Source: JBBIWA01 sp037439425 (GTDB lineage: Bacteria > Acidobacteriota > Blastocatellia > RBC074). Taken from it: 64,000 bases of DNA. Below are positions 26,698-34,849 of this stretch, piece after piece. Location: positions 43,173 through 107,172 of the forward strand of contig JBBIWA010000011.1 in the NCBI GenBank assembly GCA_037439425.1, given 5' to 3'. Numbering within the stretch: position 1 is the stretch's first letter; the number at the start of each line of letters is the position of its first letter. The notes below the pieces were generated by a model. It did no database searches, was not told the origin of the DNA, and saw only the letters and a program-made list of their open reading frames with translations. The position numbers and the translations under genes were made by a program.

Positions 26698-28257
26698 ATG
26701 AAACATTCTTCTTTCCGCTGTCTCGATTCGGTTCTTTTACGAGCAATATTGTGGACCATCCCGCTATCTCTGATCGCCTCTTCCGTCGCCGCACAATCAG
26801 CGGACAAGATCGTCAAGCAAGCGACGAAAGCAATGGGTGGGGAGAAGGCGCTCAAACGGGTAACCTCGTGTGAGTTCATAGGCACCATCACACGCCAGAG
26901 CGATGGCGTGGCGGGCCGCTACCGCATGGCGACAGCGCATCCTGATCGCTACTTTCTGGAAGTCGAGCTTGGCGGATTTGAAGCCAGCGAGGGATACAAT
27001 GGCAAATCGGGGTGGCGACGCGACTCGCGCGAAGGTTTGCGCACGCTCACCGGAATTGAGAGTACCGATTTCCGAGCCAAAGCTCACTATCGCAATCATC
27101 GCTGGCTGGATTACAAGCGGGAGAAGTCAAAACTAGCTTATAAGGGACAGGCAAGCGTGCGAGGCAAACCGGCGCAGGTGGTTGAACTCATTACTAATCG
27201 CAATGTCAGGATTAGGATGTATTTCGATCTCGTTTCCGGCTTGCTTCTCAGAGAAGAGCTGCCCTCAGGTCAGAGCACGGAGGTGATCGAATACGCTGAT
27301 TATCGTTCTGTCAATGATGTGATGGAGCCTTTCGCTCTGACCATCATCCACGGCCAGGAGCGATTCGAGGTCGCTTTAGAGAAGATCACCTACCATCAGC
27401 CGCTTGACCGCGCGCTCTTCGACTTTCCGAAGATATCCGACAAGCCTTTGCCCGATATCCCGGCGCTGCTGAAGCAGGTGGCCGGCAATCAGGACCATCT
27501 CGAACAACTGCTGGAGAACTACACCTACACTGAAGTGATCACCAGGCGAGAGTTCGATAAGAATGGAGTGCTCAAGGAGAAGGAGTCGGTCACTTATGAT
27601 GTCACCTTTTATCGTGGTCGCCGGTTGCGCCGCCTGACGGCGAAAAACGGCAGGCCGCTTTCGCCCGACGACCAGGCCAAAGAAGACCGCCGTCTGGAAA
27701 AAGTCATTCGCGAAATCGAAAAACGCGAAACGGAAAAGAATCAGAAAGAGCGCCACCATAAACCTGGGCCGCCCGATGAGACTGAGAAACGGCCAACCAT
27801 TGCCGAGGTGTTGCGCGCGTCGCAGCTGGTCAATCCGCGATACGAACGCTTTCGCGGGCGCGAATGTGTCGTCTTCGATTTCGAGCCGCTGCCCGGCTAC
27901 AAGCCGAAAGAGACTGTGGAGAAACTGATGGGGAAGATCGTAGGCGCGGTCTGGATTGATGCAGCAGATCGGCAAGTAGCGCGCGTCGAGGCGCGGCTGA
28001 TTGATTCTTTCAAAATCGGCGGGGGCCTGTTAGGAGCCATCAGGTCCGGCGCCGCCTTTGTCCTGGAACAGGATCGCATCAATAATGAAGTCTGGTTGCC
28101 CAGCTATGCCGAGTTCAATCTCTCGGCGCGCGCCTTGTTTATTGGATTTAGCCTCAATCAGACGATCAAGTATGGCGATTACCAACGCTTTCAGGTCGAG
28201 ACGGAGAAAGAAAGATTGAAGCCCCCGATACCAGAAGGGAACTCCGTTAAGCCATAA
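26698..28257 (+). CDS. Exported LolA-like (outer membrane lipoprotein-sorting type) protein
   Basis: The 519-residue protein has a signal peptide (to about residue 33, ..ASSVAAQ). Residues 35-250 resemble the lipoprotein-sorting/LolA-like half-barrel families: TKAMGGEKALKRVTSCEFIG, a Tyr-rich repeat of strands, and IRMYFDLVSGLLLREELPSG. The second half (about 265-500) repeats this architecture after a charged linker (EKVIREIEKRETEKNQKERH), with VNPRYERFRGRECVVFDFEP and VWIDAADRQVARVEARL. So it may be a two-domain periplasmic lipid or lipoprotein carrier. It stands alone. The assignment is to a fold family only. Confidence 0.65.
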   Translation: MKHSSFRCLDSVLLRAILWTIPLSLIASSVAAQSADKIVKQATKAMGGEKALKRVTSCEFIGTITRQSDGVAGRYRMATAHPDRYFLEVELGGFEASEGYNGKSGWRRDSREGLRTLTGIESTDFRAKAHYRNHRWLDYKREKSKLAYKGQASVRGKPAQVVELITNRNVRIRMYFDLVSGLLLREELPSGQSTEVIEYADYRSVNDVMEPFALTIIHGQERFEVALEKITYHQPLDRALFDFPKISDKPLPDIPALLKQVAGNQDHLEQLLENYTYTEVITRREFDKNGVLKEKESVTYDVTFYRGRRLRRLTAKNGRPLSPDDQAKEDRRLEKVIREIEKRETEKNQKERHHKPGPPDETEKRPTIAEVLRASQLVNPRYERFRGRECVVFDFEPLPGYKPKETVEKLMGKIVGAVWIDAADRQVARVEARLIDSFKIGGGLLGAIRSGAAFVLEQDRINNEVWLPSYAEFNLSARALFIGFSLNQTIKYGDYQRFQVETEKERLKPPIPEGNSVKP

Positions 28258-28269
28258 CCAGGATGATAT

Positions 28270-28365
28270 GCGGAGTAAGCTGAATTCGTGAGTCGAGAGA
28301 GCCAAAACCTGGGCCCGCAATCTTCCGCTGGCGCCGAGAGTTCAAGTCCTCTTCTGCGCTCACCA
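28270..28365 (+). tRNA. Degenerate tRNA-Leu(CAA)-like sequence (probable tRNA pseudogene)
   Basis: The segment reads like a decayed leucine tRNA. It has GCGGAGT at the 5' end, a D-arm-like GCTGAATTCGTGAGTC, an anticodon-loop-like CCAAAACCTGG, a long variable region with CCCGCAA, the T-loop GAGAGTTCAAGTCCTCT and a terminal ACCA. Compared with typical bacterial tRNA-Leu from memory, the order and the invariant blocks agree. However, the anticodon stem does not pair, the T-stem is imperfect, and the acceptor stem pairs in only about five of seven positions. It is unlikely to be functional. A chance resemblance cannot be excluded without a tRNA covariance search. Confidence 0.35.
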
Positions 28366-28484
28366 GCAGTGTTGTGGCTGTGGCATCTCGACTATCAGGG
28401 TCAATTCCTTTACTCTTGATACACGCCTGTTGGGAGCTTGAGAGATAGACCCTCTTTCTGCAACGAAGTTTGACCTTACTTCTT

Positions 28485-29795
28485 ATGTTAGAGATCACGC
28501 TCACTGTTCAATCTCCGGAAGGGACTAAACAGGTACCTGTGGCGGAAGGCCGGTTGACTATTGGACGCAGCGACAAGGCAGACTTGTGCCTCAACGACAC
28601 AGGGCTGTCGCGATTGCACGCTAGCATCTACCGCGAAGGAGAGAGGGTGTGGATTCTGGACGAGGGATCGACCAATGGCAGCTTCGTCAACGGCCAGCCA
28701 GTGCCTGCTGCTGGACTGCCTCTGGCCAATGGTGATGAAATCCGCCTCGGTAACAACACCATGATCGCAGTCAAACTGGTTGACCCGGAGGCGGCTCACG
28801 CCCCCTCTGGCCCCTCACCTAAGCCAACGCGCTTGCCATTAGCTGCGGCGCTCACCATAGTCGTTGCAGGATTGATCGGGATCGCTATGCTGCTTTCGTA
28901 CTTGAGCAATAAGCAAAACGATCAGCCTCAGCCGGGCGCTGGCGAGATGAACGCTGAGAGCAACGGCTCTGAAGTTGATCAGGCGAGAAGCTATGCTGTT
29001 AGGATCTCGCCAACTCCTCTCAATTCAGTATCACCGACCACTCTCTGGCGCAAACTCTATCTCCAAATGACCGAACGTGAGCGAGTCGAGTTCATTGATC
29101 AGCGGGCGCAACACATCGCCCTGATGATGGGCAATCGGCCCTACGCTTTCACCGATGAAGTGCTCGGTCATATCAAAACCTATGTTAACGGCTACGCCGG
29201 GCGCGCCAACAGCAGCTCGACTCAGCTCTGGGGTGAAGGCCTGCGCTCTCTTTACGGACGGGCTACCCAGTATGCGCCTTATATCATCCGGGCTTTCAAC
29301 GCGCGCGGGGTACCGCCGGTAGTAGGGCTATACATCGTGATGATCGAAACTGAATACCACGAGTGCCTGGAAAGCCCGGTCGGCGCGCAAGGATTATTTC
29401 AGTTCATGCCGGAAACGGCCCGCGCCTACGGGGTGGATCCGGCAGATCGCTGCAAGATAGAGAAGATGGCCCCGGCCGCCGCGCATTATATGGCCGACCG
29501 GATCGCTGAATTTGGAACCGACTCGATGAGCGTCGCATTGGGGATTGCCGGTTATAATCGTAGTCCCGATTCGATCCGGCGCGATCTGCACGAGGTGCTC
29601 GATCCGAATAACAAGGAACGCAGCTTCTGGACGTTGATTGCCAACAAGGAAGAACTCGATCACTTCTTTCAGCGGGAGAACGTCCGGTACGTACCCAAGT
29701 TCTTCGCCGCGGCGATCGTGGGAGAAACTCCCTGGGCTTTCGGACTGGAGATCAATCCACTTTCTACCTACACGGAAATCCGCCCTCAGCCCTGA
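28485..29795 (+). CDS. FHA-domain, single-pass membrane protein with lytic transglycosylase domain
   Basis: The 436-residue protein has an N-terminal FHA domain (about residues 5-95) with GRSDKADLCLNDTGLSRLHA and DEGSTNGSFVNG, which binds phosphothreonine. A membrane helix follows (about 115-137, AALTIVVAGLIGIAMLLSYL). The C-terminal Slt-type domain (about 255-420) has the catalytic Glu in MIETEYHECLESPVGAQGLF plus FMPETARAYG and GIAGYNRSP. The joining of a phosphopeptide-binding module to a periplasmic peptidoglycan lyase suggests kinase-linked control of wall cutting (inference). The start at ATG 28485 is preferred; TTG 28470 is also possible. Confidence 0.8.
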   Translation: MLEITLTVQSPEGTKQVPVAEGRLTIGRSDKADLCLNDTGLSRLHASIYREGERVWILDEGSTNGSFVNGQPVPAAGLPLANGDEIRLGNNTMIAVKLVDPEAAHAPSGPSPKPTRLPLAAALTIVVAGLIGIAMLLSYLSNKQNDQPQPGAGEMNAESNGSEVDQARSYAVRISPTPLNSVSPTTLWRKLYLQMTERERVEFIDQRAQHIALMMGNRPYAFTDEVLGHIKTYVNGYAGRANSSSTQLWGEGLRSLYGRATQYAPYIIRAFNARGVPPVVGLYIVMIETEYHECLESPVGAQGLFQFMPETARAYGVDPADRCKIEKMAPAAAHYMADRIAEFGTDSMSVALGIAGYNRSPDSIRRDLHEVLDPNNKERSFWTLIANKEELDHFFQRENVRYVPKFFAAAIVGETPWAFGLEINPLSTYTEIRPQP

Positions 29796-29837
29796 AGTAT
29801 CCACAGATTTACGGGCTAAGGGGCGAAGACTACTGGG

Positions 29838-30632
29838 GTGTCACTGATCCAGCTCGAATTGATGATCAAAGCGACTGCCTTCAGAGTCGGAGCGATTTTG
29901 CGCGATGCCGCACTGACACTGCTCTATCCGGCTGACTGCCGGGTCTGTGGCGCGATCATCGAATCCTGGCGCGATGGAGTAGCCTGCGCGCGATGCTGGG
30001 AAGAGATTGAAGCGGCACGCGCACAAGCTTCGTGCTGCGTCAAATGTGGGTTGCCGCTTAAACGCCTCGGCGCTCATTTTGAAGTCAGGGGGCGATCTTG
30101 CGGACGCTGCGAGCAAGCGGCCTTTGCCCACGCTCGCGCCGGCGGGCCTTATCAGGGCGCATTGCGCGAAAGCGTGCTCTGGCTCAAGGCCCATCCTTTT
30201 CTGGCTCCGCGACTGCGCCATCTGCTGAGGGATACCTTCACCACTTTTGCGGAAGCTCAGGCAAGTGAGATACTCATCCCGGTGCCGCTGCATCCCACGC
30301 GGCTCCGGCAGCGCGGTTTCAATCAGGCTGAAGTGATTGCGCAGGCGCTGGCAGAGGCGACCGGATTGGAAGTGGAGACCACCAGTCTGGTGCGTGTCAA
30401 AGCGAGTCCACCGCAGCGCGCCGGTTTAGACGCACTGGCGCGCGCGCGTTCGGTGCAAGGAGCGTTTCGCGTCCGCGCGCCACGGTTAATTGAAGACCGC
30501 GCGGTGTTGCTCATTGACGATGTGCTGACTACAACAGCGACTGCCCACGAAATAGCTCAAACCCTGCTGGCGAGCGGAGCCCGGATCGTCAATGTGCTCA
30601 CGCTGGCGCGCGCCACCAGCTTCCTCAGTTGA
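29838..30632 (+). CDS. ComF family phosphoribosyltransferase-like protein
   Basis: The 264-residue protein has an N-terminal zinc-ribbon with paired cysteines (CRVCG, CARCW, CVKCG, CGRCE; residues about 35-95) and a C-terminal type I PRTase core. That core has IPVPLHPTRLRQRGFNQAEV and the PRPP loop VLLIDDVLTTTATAHE. ComF proteins act in DNA uptake during natural transformation, though many homologs have no proven role. A GTG at 29838 or an ATG at 29862 may be the start; the latter gives a more usual N-terminus (MIKATAFRVGAIL). Confidence 0.88.
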   Translation: MSLIQLELMIKATAFRVGAILRDAALTLLYPADCRVCGAIIESWRDGVACARCWEEIEAARAQASCCVKCGLPLKRLGAHFEVRGRSCGRCEQAAFAHARAGGPYQGALRESVLWLKAHPFLAPRLRHLLRDTFTTFAEAQASEILIPVPLHPTRLRQRGFNQAEVIAQALAEATGLEVETTSLVRVKASPPQRAGLDALARARSVQGAFRVRAPRLIEDRAVLLIDDVLTTTATAHEIAQTLLASGARIVNVLTLARATSFLS

Positions 30633-30686
30633 AAACTGACTCCGGCCGCTGATGAGCCGGGCGGTGGGTGGCAACTGACACGGCTA

Positions 30687-30775
30687 AGGAAACAGGAGCC
30701 AGCCATCATCGCAGTCCTCTCTGCCAGGTGGCGTTGCTGCGCCACTTGAGTGGCTGGCTTACGCATGAGGTCTCT
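30687..30775. other. Nested inverted repeat, possible structured RNA upstream of the mreB-like gene
   Basis: The outer arms AGCCAGCCA (30697-30705) and TGGCTGGCT (30751-30759) enclose GTGGCG (30728-30733) and CGCCAC (30740-30745) with a six-base loop. GGAAA and TTTCC flank the whole. The fold works on either strand. No T-tract follows, so it is not a plain terminator. It occupies the centre of the 309-base gene-free stretch 30633-30941, in which I see no protein gene, and may be a leader of the downstream gene. Confidence 0.4.
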
Positions 30776-30941
30776 TTCCGTAGCGGGCTTCACTTCTTCT
30801 GCTGAAAATCGCTTGCCGTCAGGATGGCTGGCCGAGTAACATACTGGTGTCCGCCGTTCCGGCTGATTTGCTTCCCACCAACAAAGACGCGGCGACTGCG
30901 GCATTGTAAAGTTAGACCGAAGTTTGGGACTAGCTGTGGTT

Positions 30942-31967
30942 ATGAAGTTACCTTCACTGAGAAATCTGGTCACCGATAATTTGGCGATTGACCTGGGCAC
31001 GTCGCGCACGCGAGTCTTCGCGCGCGGCCGCGGCATCGTTGTCAACGAACCCTCATTATTGGCCTACGACATCCCCACGCGCGAGGTGGTCGCTGTCGGC
31101 ATGGAAGCGTTGGAGCTGGAAGGGCGCGCTTCGGAAGAGATCCAGATTATCAGCCCGCTGCAGGACGGCGTGGTAGCCGATTCGACCTTTGCGGGCAAGC
31201 TGCTGGAACGCTACATCCGCAAAGCGCGTGATGGTCGTTCGCACCTGTCGCGCCGCGTGCTGATCTCGATCCCTTCAGATGCTACTGACATCGAGCACTA
31301 TGCGCTGCGTTACGCTGCCAAAGAAGCCGGGGTTAGCAATGTCCACTTTATCAATAAAGGGATTGCTACCATTCTGGGAGTCGGTTTGGACCCGGGAGAC
31401 CAACGCGCCGCGATCGTCATGGATGTAGGCGCGGGCACCACGACTATTGCCGCGATGATCCAGAACCACCTGATCTTTTCGCGCACCCTGCGCGTGGGCG
31501 GCAACGACATGGATGCGGCGATCACCTCGATGATCAAGTACAATCACAATCTGCTGGTTGGCCCGCGCACAGCCGAGCGCGTCAAGATCGAACTGGGTTG
31601 CGCCGTCGCGCTTGAGCAGGAGACGACCACTATGGTCAAAGGGCGCAGCACTATCAGTGGCGCTCCAGAGATGGCTATTATCAACAGCGCCGAGATTCAC
31701 GAAGCCATCGAGCCCATCGTCGCGCGCATTGTCAAAGCTGTTCAGGACGCTCTCGAAGCGCTGCCGCCTGAAGCCTCTGGCGACATCTACGATCGGGGGA
31801 TAATGCTGGCTGGCGGAGTGGCGCTGCTGGCTGGATTCGATGAGCGGATCTCGAAAGACACAGAACTCGCGGTGCACTTAGCCGAGAGCCCGGCGCGAGC
31901 AGTGGTGCGGGGTCTGGGGCTGCTGTTTGAAAATCCCCTTGCGCTCAGGAGAGCCATCGTTAAATAA
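30942..31967 (+). CDS. MreB-like actin-fold protein (divergent, solitary)
   Basis: The 341-residue protein has the bacterial actin fold: phosphate 1 loop IDLGTSRTRVFARGRG, VVVDIGAGTT-like VMDVGAGTTTIAAM, PSDATDIEHYALRYAA in place of the usual ERRA helix, and the adenosine loop IMLAGGVALLAGFD. In MreB the first loop is usually DLGTANTLV, so the TSRTRVF variant and other changes mark it as a divergent paralog. No mreC, mreD or rodA follows; the next gene is convergent. It may still help cell-shape or polar assembly. ATG 30942 gives MKLPSLRNLVTDN. Confidence 0.8.
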   Translation: MKLPSLRNLVTDNLAIDLGTSRTRVFARGRGIVVNEPSLLAYDIPTREVVAVGMEALELEGRASEEIQIISPLQDGVVADSTFAGKLLERYIRKARDGRSHLSRRVLISIPSDATDIEHYALRYAAKEAGVSNVHFINKGIATILGVGLDPGDQRAAIVMDVGAGTTTIAAMIQNHLIFSRTLRVGGNDMDAAITSMIKYNHNLLVGPRTAERVKIELGCAVALEQETTTMVKGRSTISGAPEMAIINSAEIHEAIEPIVARIVKAVQDALEALPPEASGDIYDRGIMLAGGVALLAGFDERISKDTELAVHLAESPARAVVRGLGLLFENPLALRRAIVK

Positions 31968-32004
31968 ACGAGCCGCTACTACCCCTTGCACAACGCTCCA
32001 CCGG

Positions 32005-33393
32005 CTATTCCACTTCACGTTGAGTCAGCCTCATCCCCACTCGCCCAACTGCGACATTGGCCACGGCCTTGACCAGGCGAGTGATGCTTGCGCCTTCACT
32101 ACGCGCACGATGTAGCGCCACGGCACCAGCCATCCACCGTGTGGCGAAGGAATAAAAACGTGGCGAGTGGCGCCCCCTGACAGTCAAGTCTCTATCAGTG
32201 CGCTGGTCCCAATCGGCGCGAGCCAGAACGCGGTCTGCGACCTTTTCATAGTAAGCCGTGCCTTTGATCGGATAGGCGACTGTGGTCAGAAAAACGTCAG
32301 GCGCCGATTTTTTGAGATGCTCGACGGTCGCCTCGAGGTCTTCGATCTCTTCGCCCTCGTAGCCGAGCATGATAAAGATCCCTGTCTGAATGCCGCGCCG
32401 TTTGAGCGCGCGCGTCGCTGCCTGCACCTGCTCGACTGTGACATCGCGCTTCATCTCATCCAGCACGCGCTGCGAGCCTGACTCTGACCCGATCCATAAC
32501 CGCCAGCAGCCCATCTCGGCCAATCTATCTATCACCGCCTCATTCAACCGATCAGCGCGTGAGATACATTCAAATGGCACACGAATGCCGCGCCGCTTCA
32601 GCTCATCAGCATAGGCGAAAAACCATGGATGATGAATGGTAAAGACATCATCGGCATACCACAGTTGATCGGGATGGTAGCGTGCGAGCAGATACTCGAC
32701 TTCGTCGGCTACACGCTGCACCGAGCGCCGGCGATGGGTGAACCCGTAGACCGCATGGCTGCACCATTCGCAGCGATACGGGCAACCGCGCGCGCAGATG
32801 AGCGAAACGGAACCTAAACCATGATGCCTGCGCCAGGCCTCAATGTATTGTTCAATCTCCACCGCTTCACGATCCGGATCGGGCAGGGCGTCGAGATCGG
32901 GCAGTTGCGCGCGCGGTCGAGTGCGAATGATCAGGCCATCTTCGTTCCGATAAGCAAGGCCAGTAACATCGGCCAACTTGTGAGGGCCGTCTGTGAGCAA
33001 GCGCGGTAGCAGCTCCGCCATTGCAGCTTCGCCTTCACCGAAGACGATCACGTCAGCTCCGCGATCCAGGTATTCCTGCGCGTAGCTGGCTGGTTCAGGC
33101 CCGCCCAGCACGACGGTTGCCTGGTACTGCTTCGCCGTCTTGATCATCTCCAGGACATTGAACTTCGTCATCAGGTTGCAATAGATGCCGACAACTGGCG
33201 GGCGCTCGCCTTCGAGGATCGCTTGAAAATCGGCTCTGGTCTTAAAGGTGGTATCCAGTAGACCGACATCGTAGCCAGCGCGCTTGAGATAGGCCGAGAG
33301 GTAGAGGATGCCCAGCGGCGGATAGGGCTTCATGATCTGTAACTCATGCTGGTCCTCGTAGAGGAAGTAGCCGTGTGTTAGCAGAAGATCCAT
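32005..33393 (-). CDS. Radical SAM protein with N-terminal B12-binding-type domain (1 of 3)
   Basis: The 462-residue protein has a Rossmann-like cobalamin-binding-type domain (about 1-150; LGILYLSAYLKRAGYDVGLL, VVLGGPEPASYAQEYLDRGA, FGEGEAAMAELL) and a radical SAM core with the cluster motif CPYRCEWC (CX3CX2C, about residue 205). GSESGSQRVLDEMKRDVT and FIMLGYEGEEIEDLE follow in the core. The DxHxxG motif of base-off cobalamin binding is not evident, as in many BchE-like proteins. It is the last gene of a minus-strand run of four: nucleotidyltransferase, radical SAM 3, radical SAM 2, this one. The substrate is unknown. Confidence 0.88.
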   Translation of the reverse strand: MDLLLTHGYFLYEDQHELQIMKPYPPLGILYLSAYLKRAGYDVGLLDTTFKTRADFQAILEGERPPVVGIYCNLMTKFNVLEMIKTAKQYQATVVLGGPEPASYAQEYLDRGADVIVFGEGEAAMAELLPRLLTDGPHKLADVTGLAYRNEDGLIIRTRPRAQLPDLDALPDPDREAVEIEQYIEAWRRHHGLGSVSLICARGCPYRCEWCSHAVYGFTHRRRSVQRVADEVEYLLARYHPDQLWYADDVFTIHHPWFFAYADELKRRGIRVPFECISRADRLNEAVIDRLAEMGCWRLWIGSESGSQRVLDEMKRDVTVEQVQAATRALKRRGIQTGIFIMLGYEGEEIEDLEATVEHLKKSAPDVFLTTVAYPIKGTAYYEKVADRVLARADWDQRTDRDLTVRGRHSPRFYSFATRWMAGAVALHRARSEGASITRLVKAVANVAVGRVGMRLTQREVE

Positions 33394-33418
33394 AACGGTT
33401 GCTCAACTGCCACCGGAT

Positions 33419-34849
33419 TCAGGAGAGCTTTGGCGCTGGTCTCAATTTCTCGATGATCAGCTTCTCTATTGGAAACGAATAAAAGTGATGAGCAAGGCGC
33501 CAGCGACTGGCCCAGCGCAGAGGCCAGCGCGCCAGCGGCCGGTTGTGGCCGAAAGCGAATCGCTGGTAGAACTTGAAGGCTTCGACGCGCTGCCACTGTG
33601 CGGGTGTGATCCACTCTCCGCGCCCGCCAACGTAATCAAACTCTGCCCATTCTTCCAGCCGGGTCGGGAACCGATAGCCGGATTGCAGGAGCGCATCGGC
33701 TATTGGATTGCCGGGATAAGGCTGGAAGTAGAAGACCGAAACTTCAAAGTCTGGGCTGAGGGCGCGCAGCTCGGCAGCCAGGTCGAGCGTCTGCTGAATG
33801 CTTTCTTCTGACTCATCCGGAAAGCCAACGATGAAATTCAAAATCGCGCCGATGCGGTGACGAGCACACTTCTCAGCGCTCTCGAAGACCTCTTCCAGGG
33901 TGATGTCTTTCTGAATGCGTTTGAGCATTTCGGGCGTGCCGGATTCGATGCCGATCATCACGCGCTTCAAGCCCGCTCGCTTGCATTTAGCCATCAACGC
34001 GTCATCCAGCCGCGCGCCCTGATCCGAACGCATCGTGGCAGTCCAGGCTACTTTCAGCCCGGCAGAGAGGAAAGCGTCGGCAATCGCTTCGACGCGGGCG
34101 CGGCTGGTGAAGAAGGTCTCATCCTGAAAAGAGATCTCTTCAAAGCGGTACTTCGCGTGATGCGCTACCAGTTCGCGCGCCATACGTTCAGGCTCGAGGC
34201 CGAACCAGCCACGTTGATATACAGCCGGATCAGCGCAGAAGGCACAGCGAAACCGGCAGCCCTGTGATGAGACGTAGTCAAACTGCCGCTTCCCTTTCCG
34301 CGCGAAGTATTGTTCCACATCGATCAAAGTGTAGTCATGCGGCGGCAGCTCATTCACATTGCGAAAGTGGCGCGGTGGATTGTGGATGATGCTTGCAGGG
34401 TGGCTGTCGTAGGGGGCGCGATGAACACAGCCCTTGACGCCTGCAAGCGATTCTCTGTTTGCCAGTCGCTCTACAATCTCAGCGAAAGTCTCTTCGCCCT
34501 GACCGACCACTGCTGCGTAGACGTTAGCGTCGGTCAAGCATTGCGCAGGGAAAAGCGAAGGGTGCCATCCGCCCCAGATGATTGGTAGATGCGGATGGAG
34601 ATGATGGATCGCACGCGTCACTAAGAGCGCATCCCGGATCGGCGCCCCGGTCAGGACACTCAGGCCGAGACATATCGTCTGATCATCAATGGTGCTAAGC
34701 AGCGCCTTGAGCGGGTCAGTTTCAACTCGCCCATCCACAATCACCACCTCGTACTTGCTGCGATCCAGCGCCGAGCCGACAGCAATCAGTGCCAGCGGCA
34801 TGGTCCAGAAGACAGCCCGGGGATTGTAGAGGACGACTCTGGGATGCAT
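33419..34849 (-). CDS. Radical SAM protein with N-terminal B12-binding-type domain (2 of 3)
   Basis: The 476-residue protein has an N-terminal cobalamin-domain-like part (IIWGGWHPSLFPAQCLTDAN, GQGEETFAEIVERL) and a radical SAM core with the cluster motif CRFRCAFC (about residue 200). GIESGTPEMLKRIQKDITLE, a SAM-binding region, and LNFIVGFPDESEESIQQTLD follow. Its start codon overlaps the stop of the upstream radical SAM gene (TGATG at 34847-34851), which indicates translational coupling. It is the most divergent of the three. A C-terminal segment of about 100 residues beyond the core is rich in Trp and Arg. Confidence 0.88.
   Translation of the reverse strand: MHPRVVLYNPRAVFWTMPLALIAVGSALDRSKYEVVIVDGRVETDPLKALLSTIDDQTICLGLSVLTGAPIRDALLVTRAIHHLHPHLPIIWGGWHPSLFPAQCLTDANVYAAVVGQGEETFAEIVERLANRESLAGVKGCVHRAPYDSHPASIIHNPPRHFRNVNELPPHDYTLIDVEQYFARKGKRQFDYVSSQGCRFRCAFCADPAVYQRGWFGLEPERMARELVAHHAKYRFEEISFQDETFFTSRARVEAIADAFLSAGLKVAWTATMRSDQGARLDDALMAKCKRAGLKRVMIGIESGTPEMLKRIQKDITLEEVFESAEKCARHRIGAILNFIVGFPDESEESIQQTLDLAAELRALSPDFEVSVFYFQPYPGNPIADALLQSGYRFPTRLEEWAEFDYVGGRGEWITPAQWQRVEAFKFYQRFAFGHNRPLARWPLRWASRWRLAHHFYSFPIEKLIIEKLRPAPKLS

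Noticed and set aside
30687..30775. Cyclic-di-GMP or cobalamin riboswitch upstream of the mreB-like gene
   Set aside because: The conserved core blocks of these classes are absent; only plain inverted repeats are seen.
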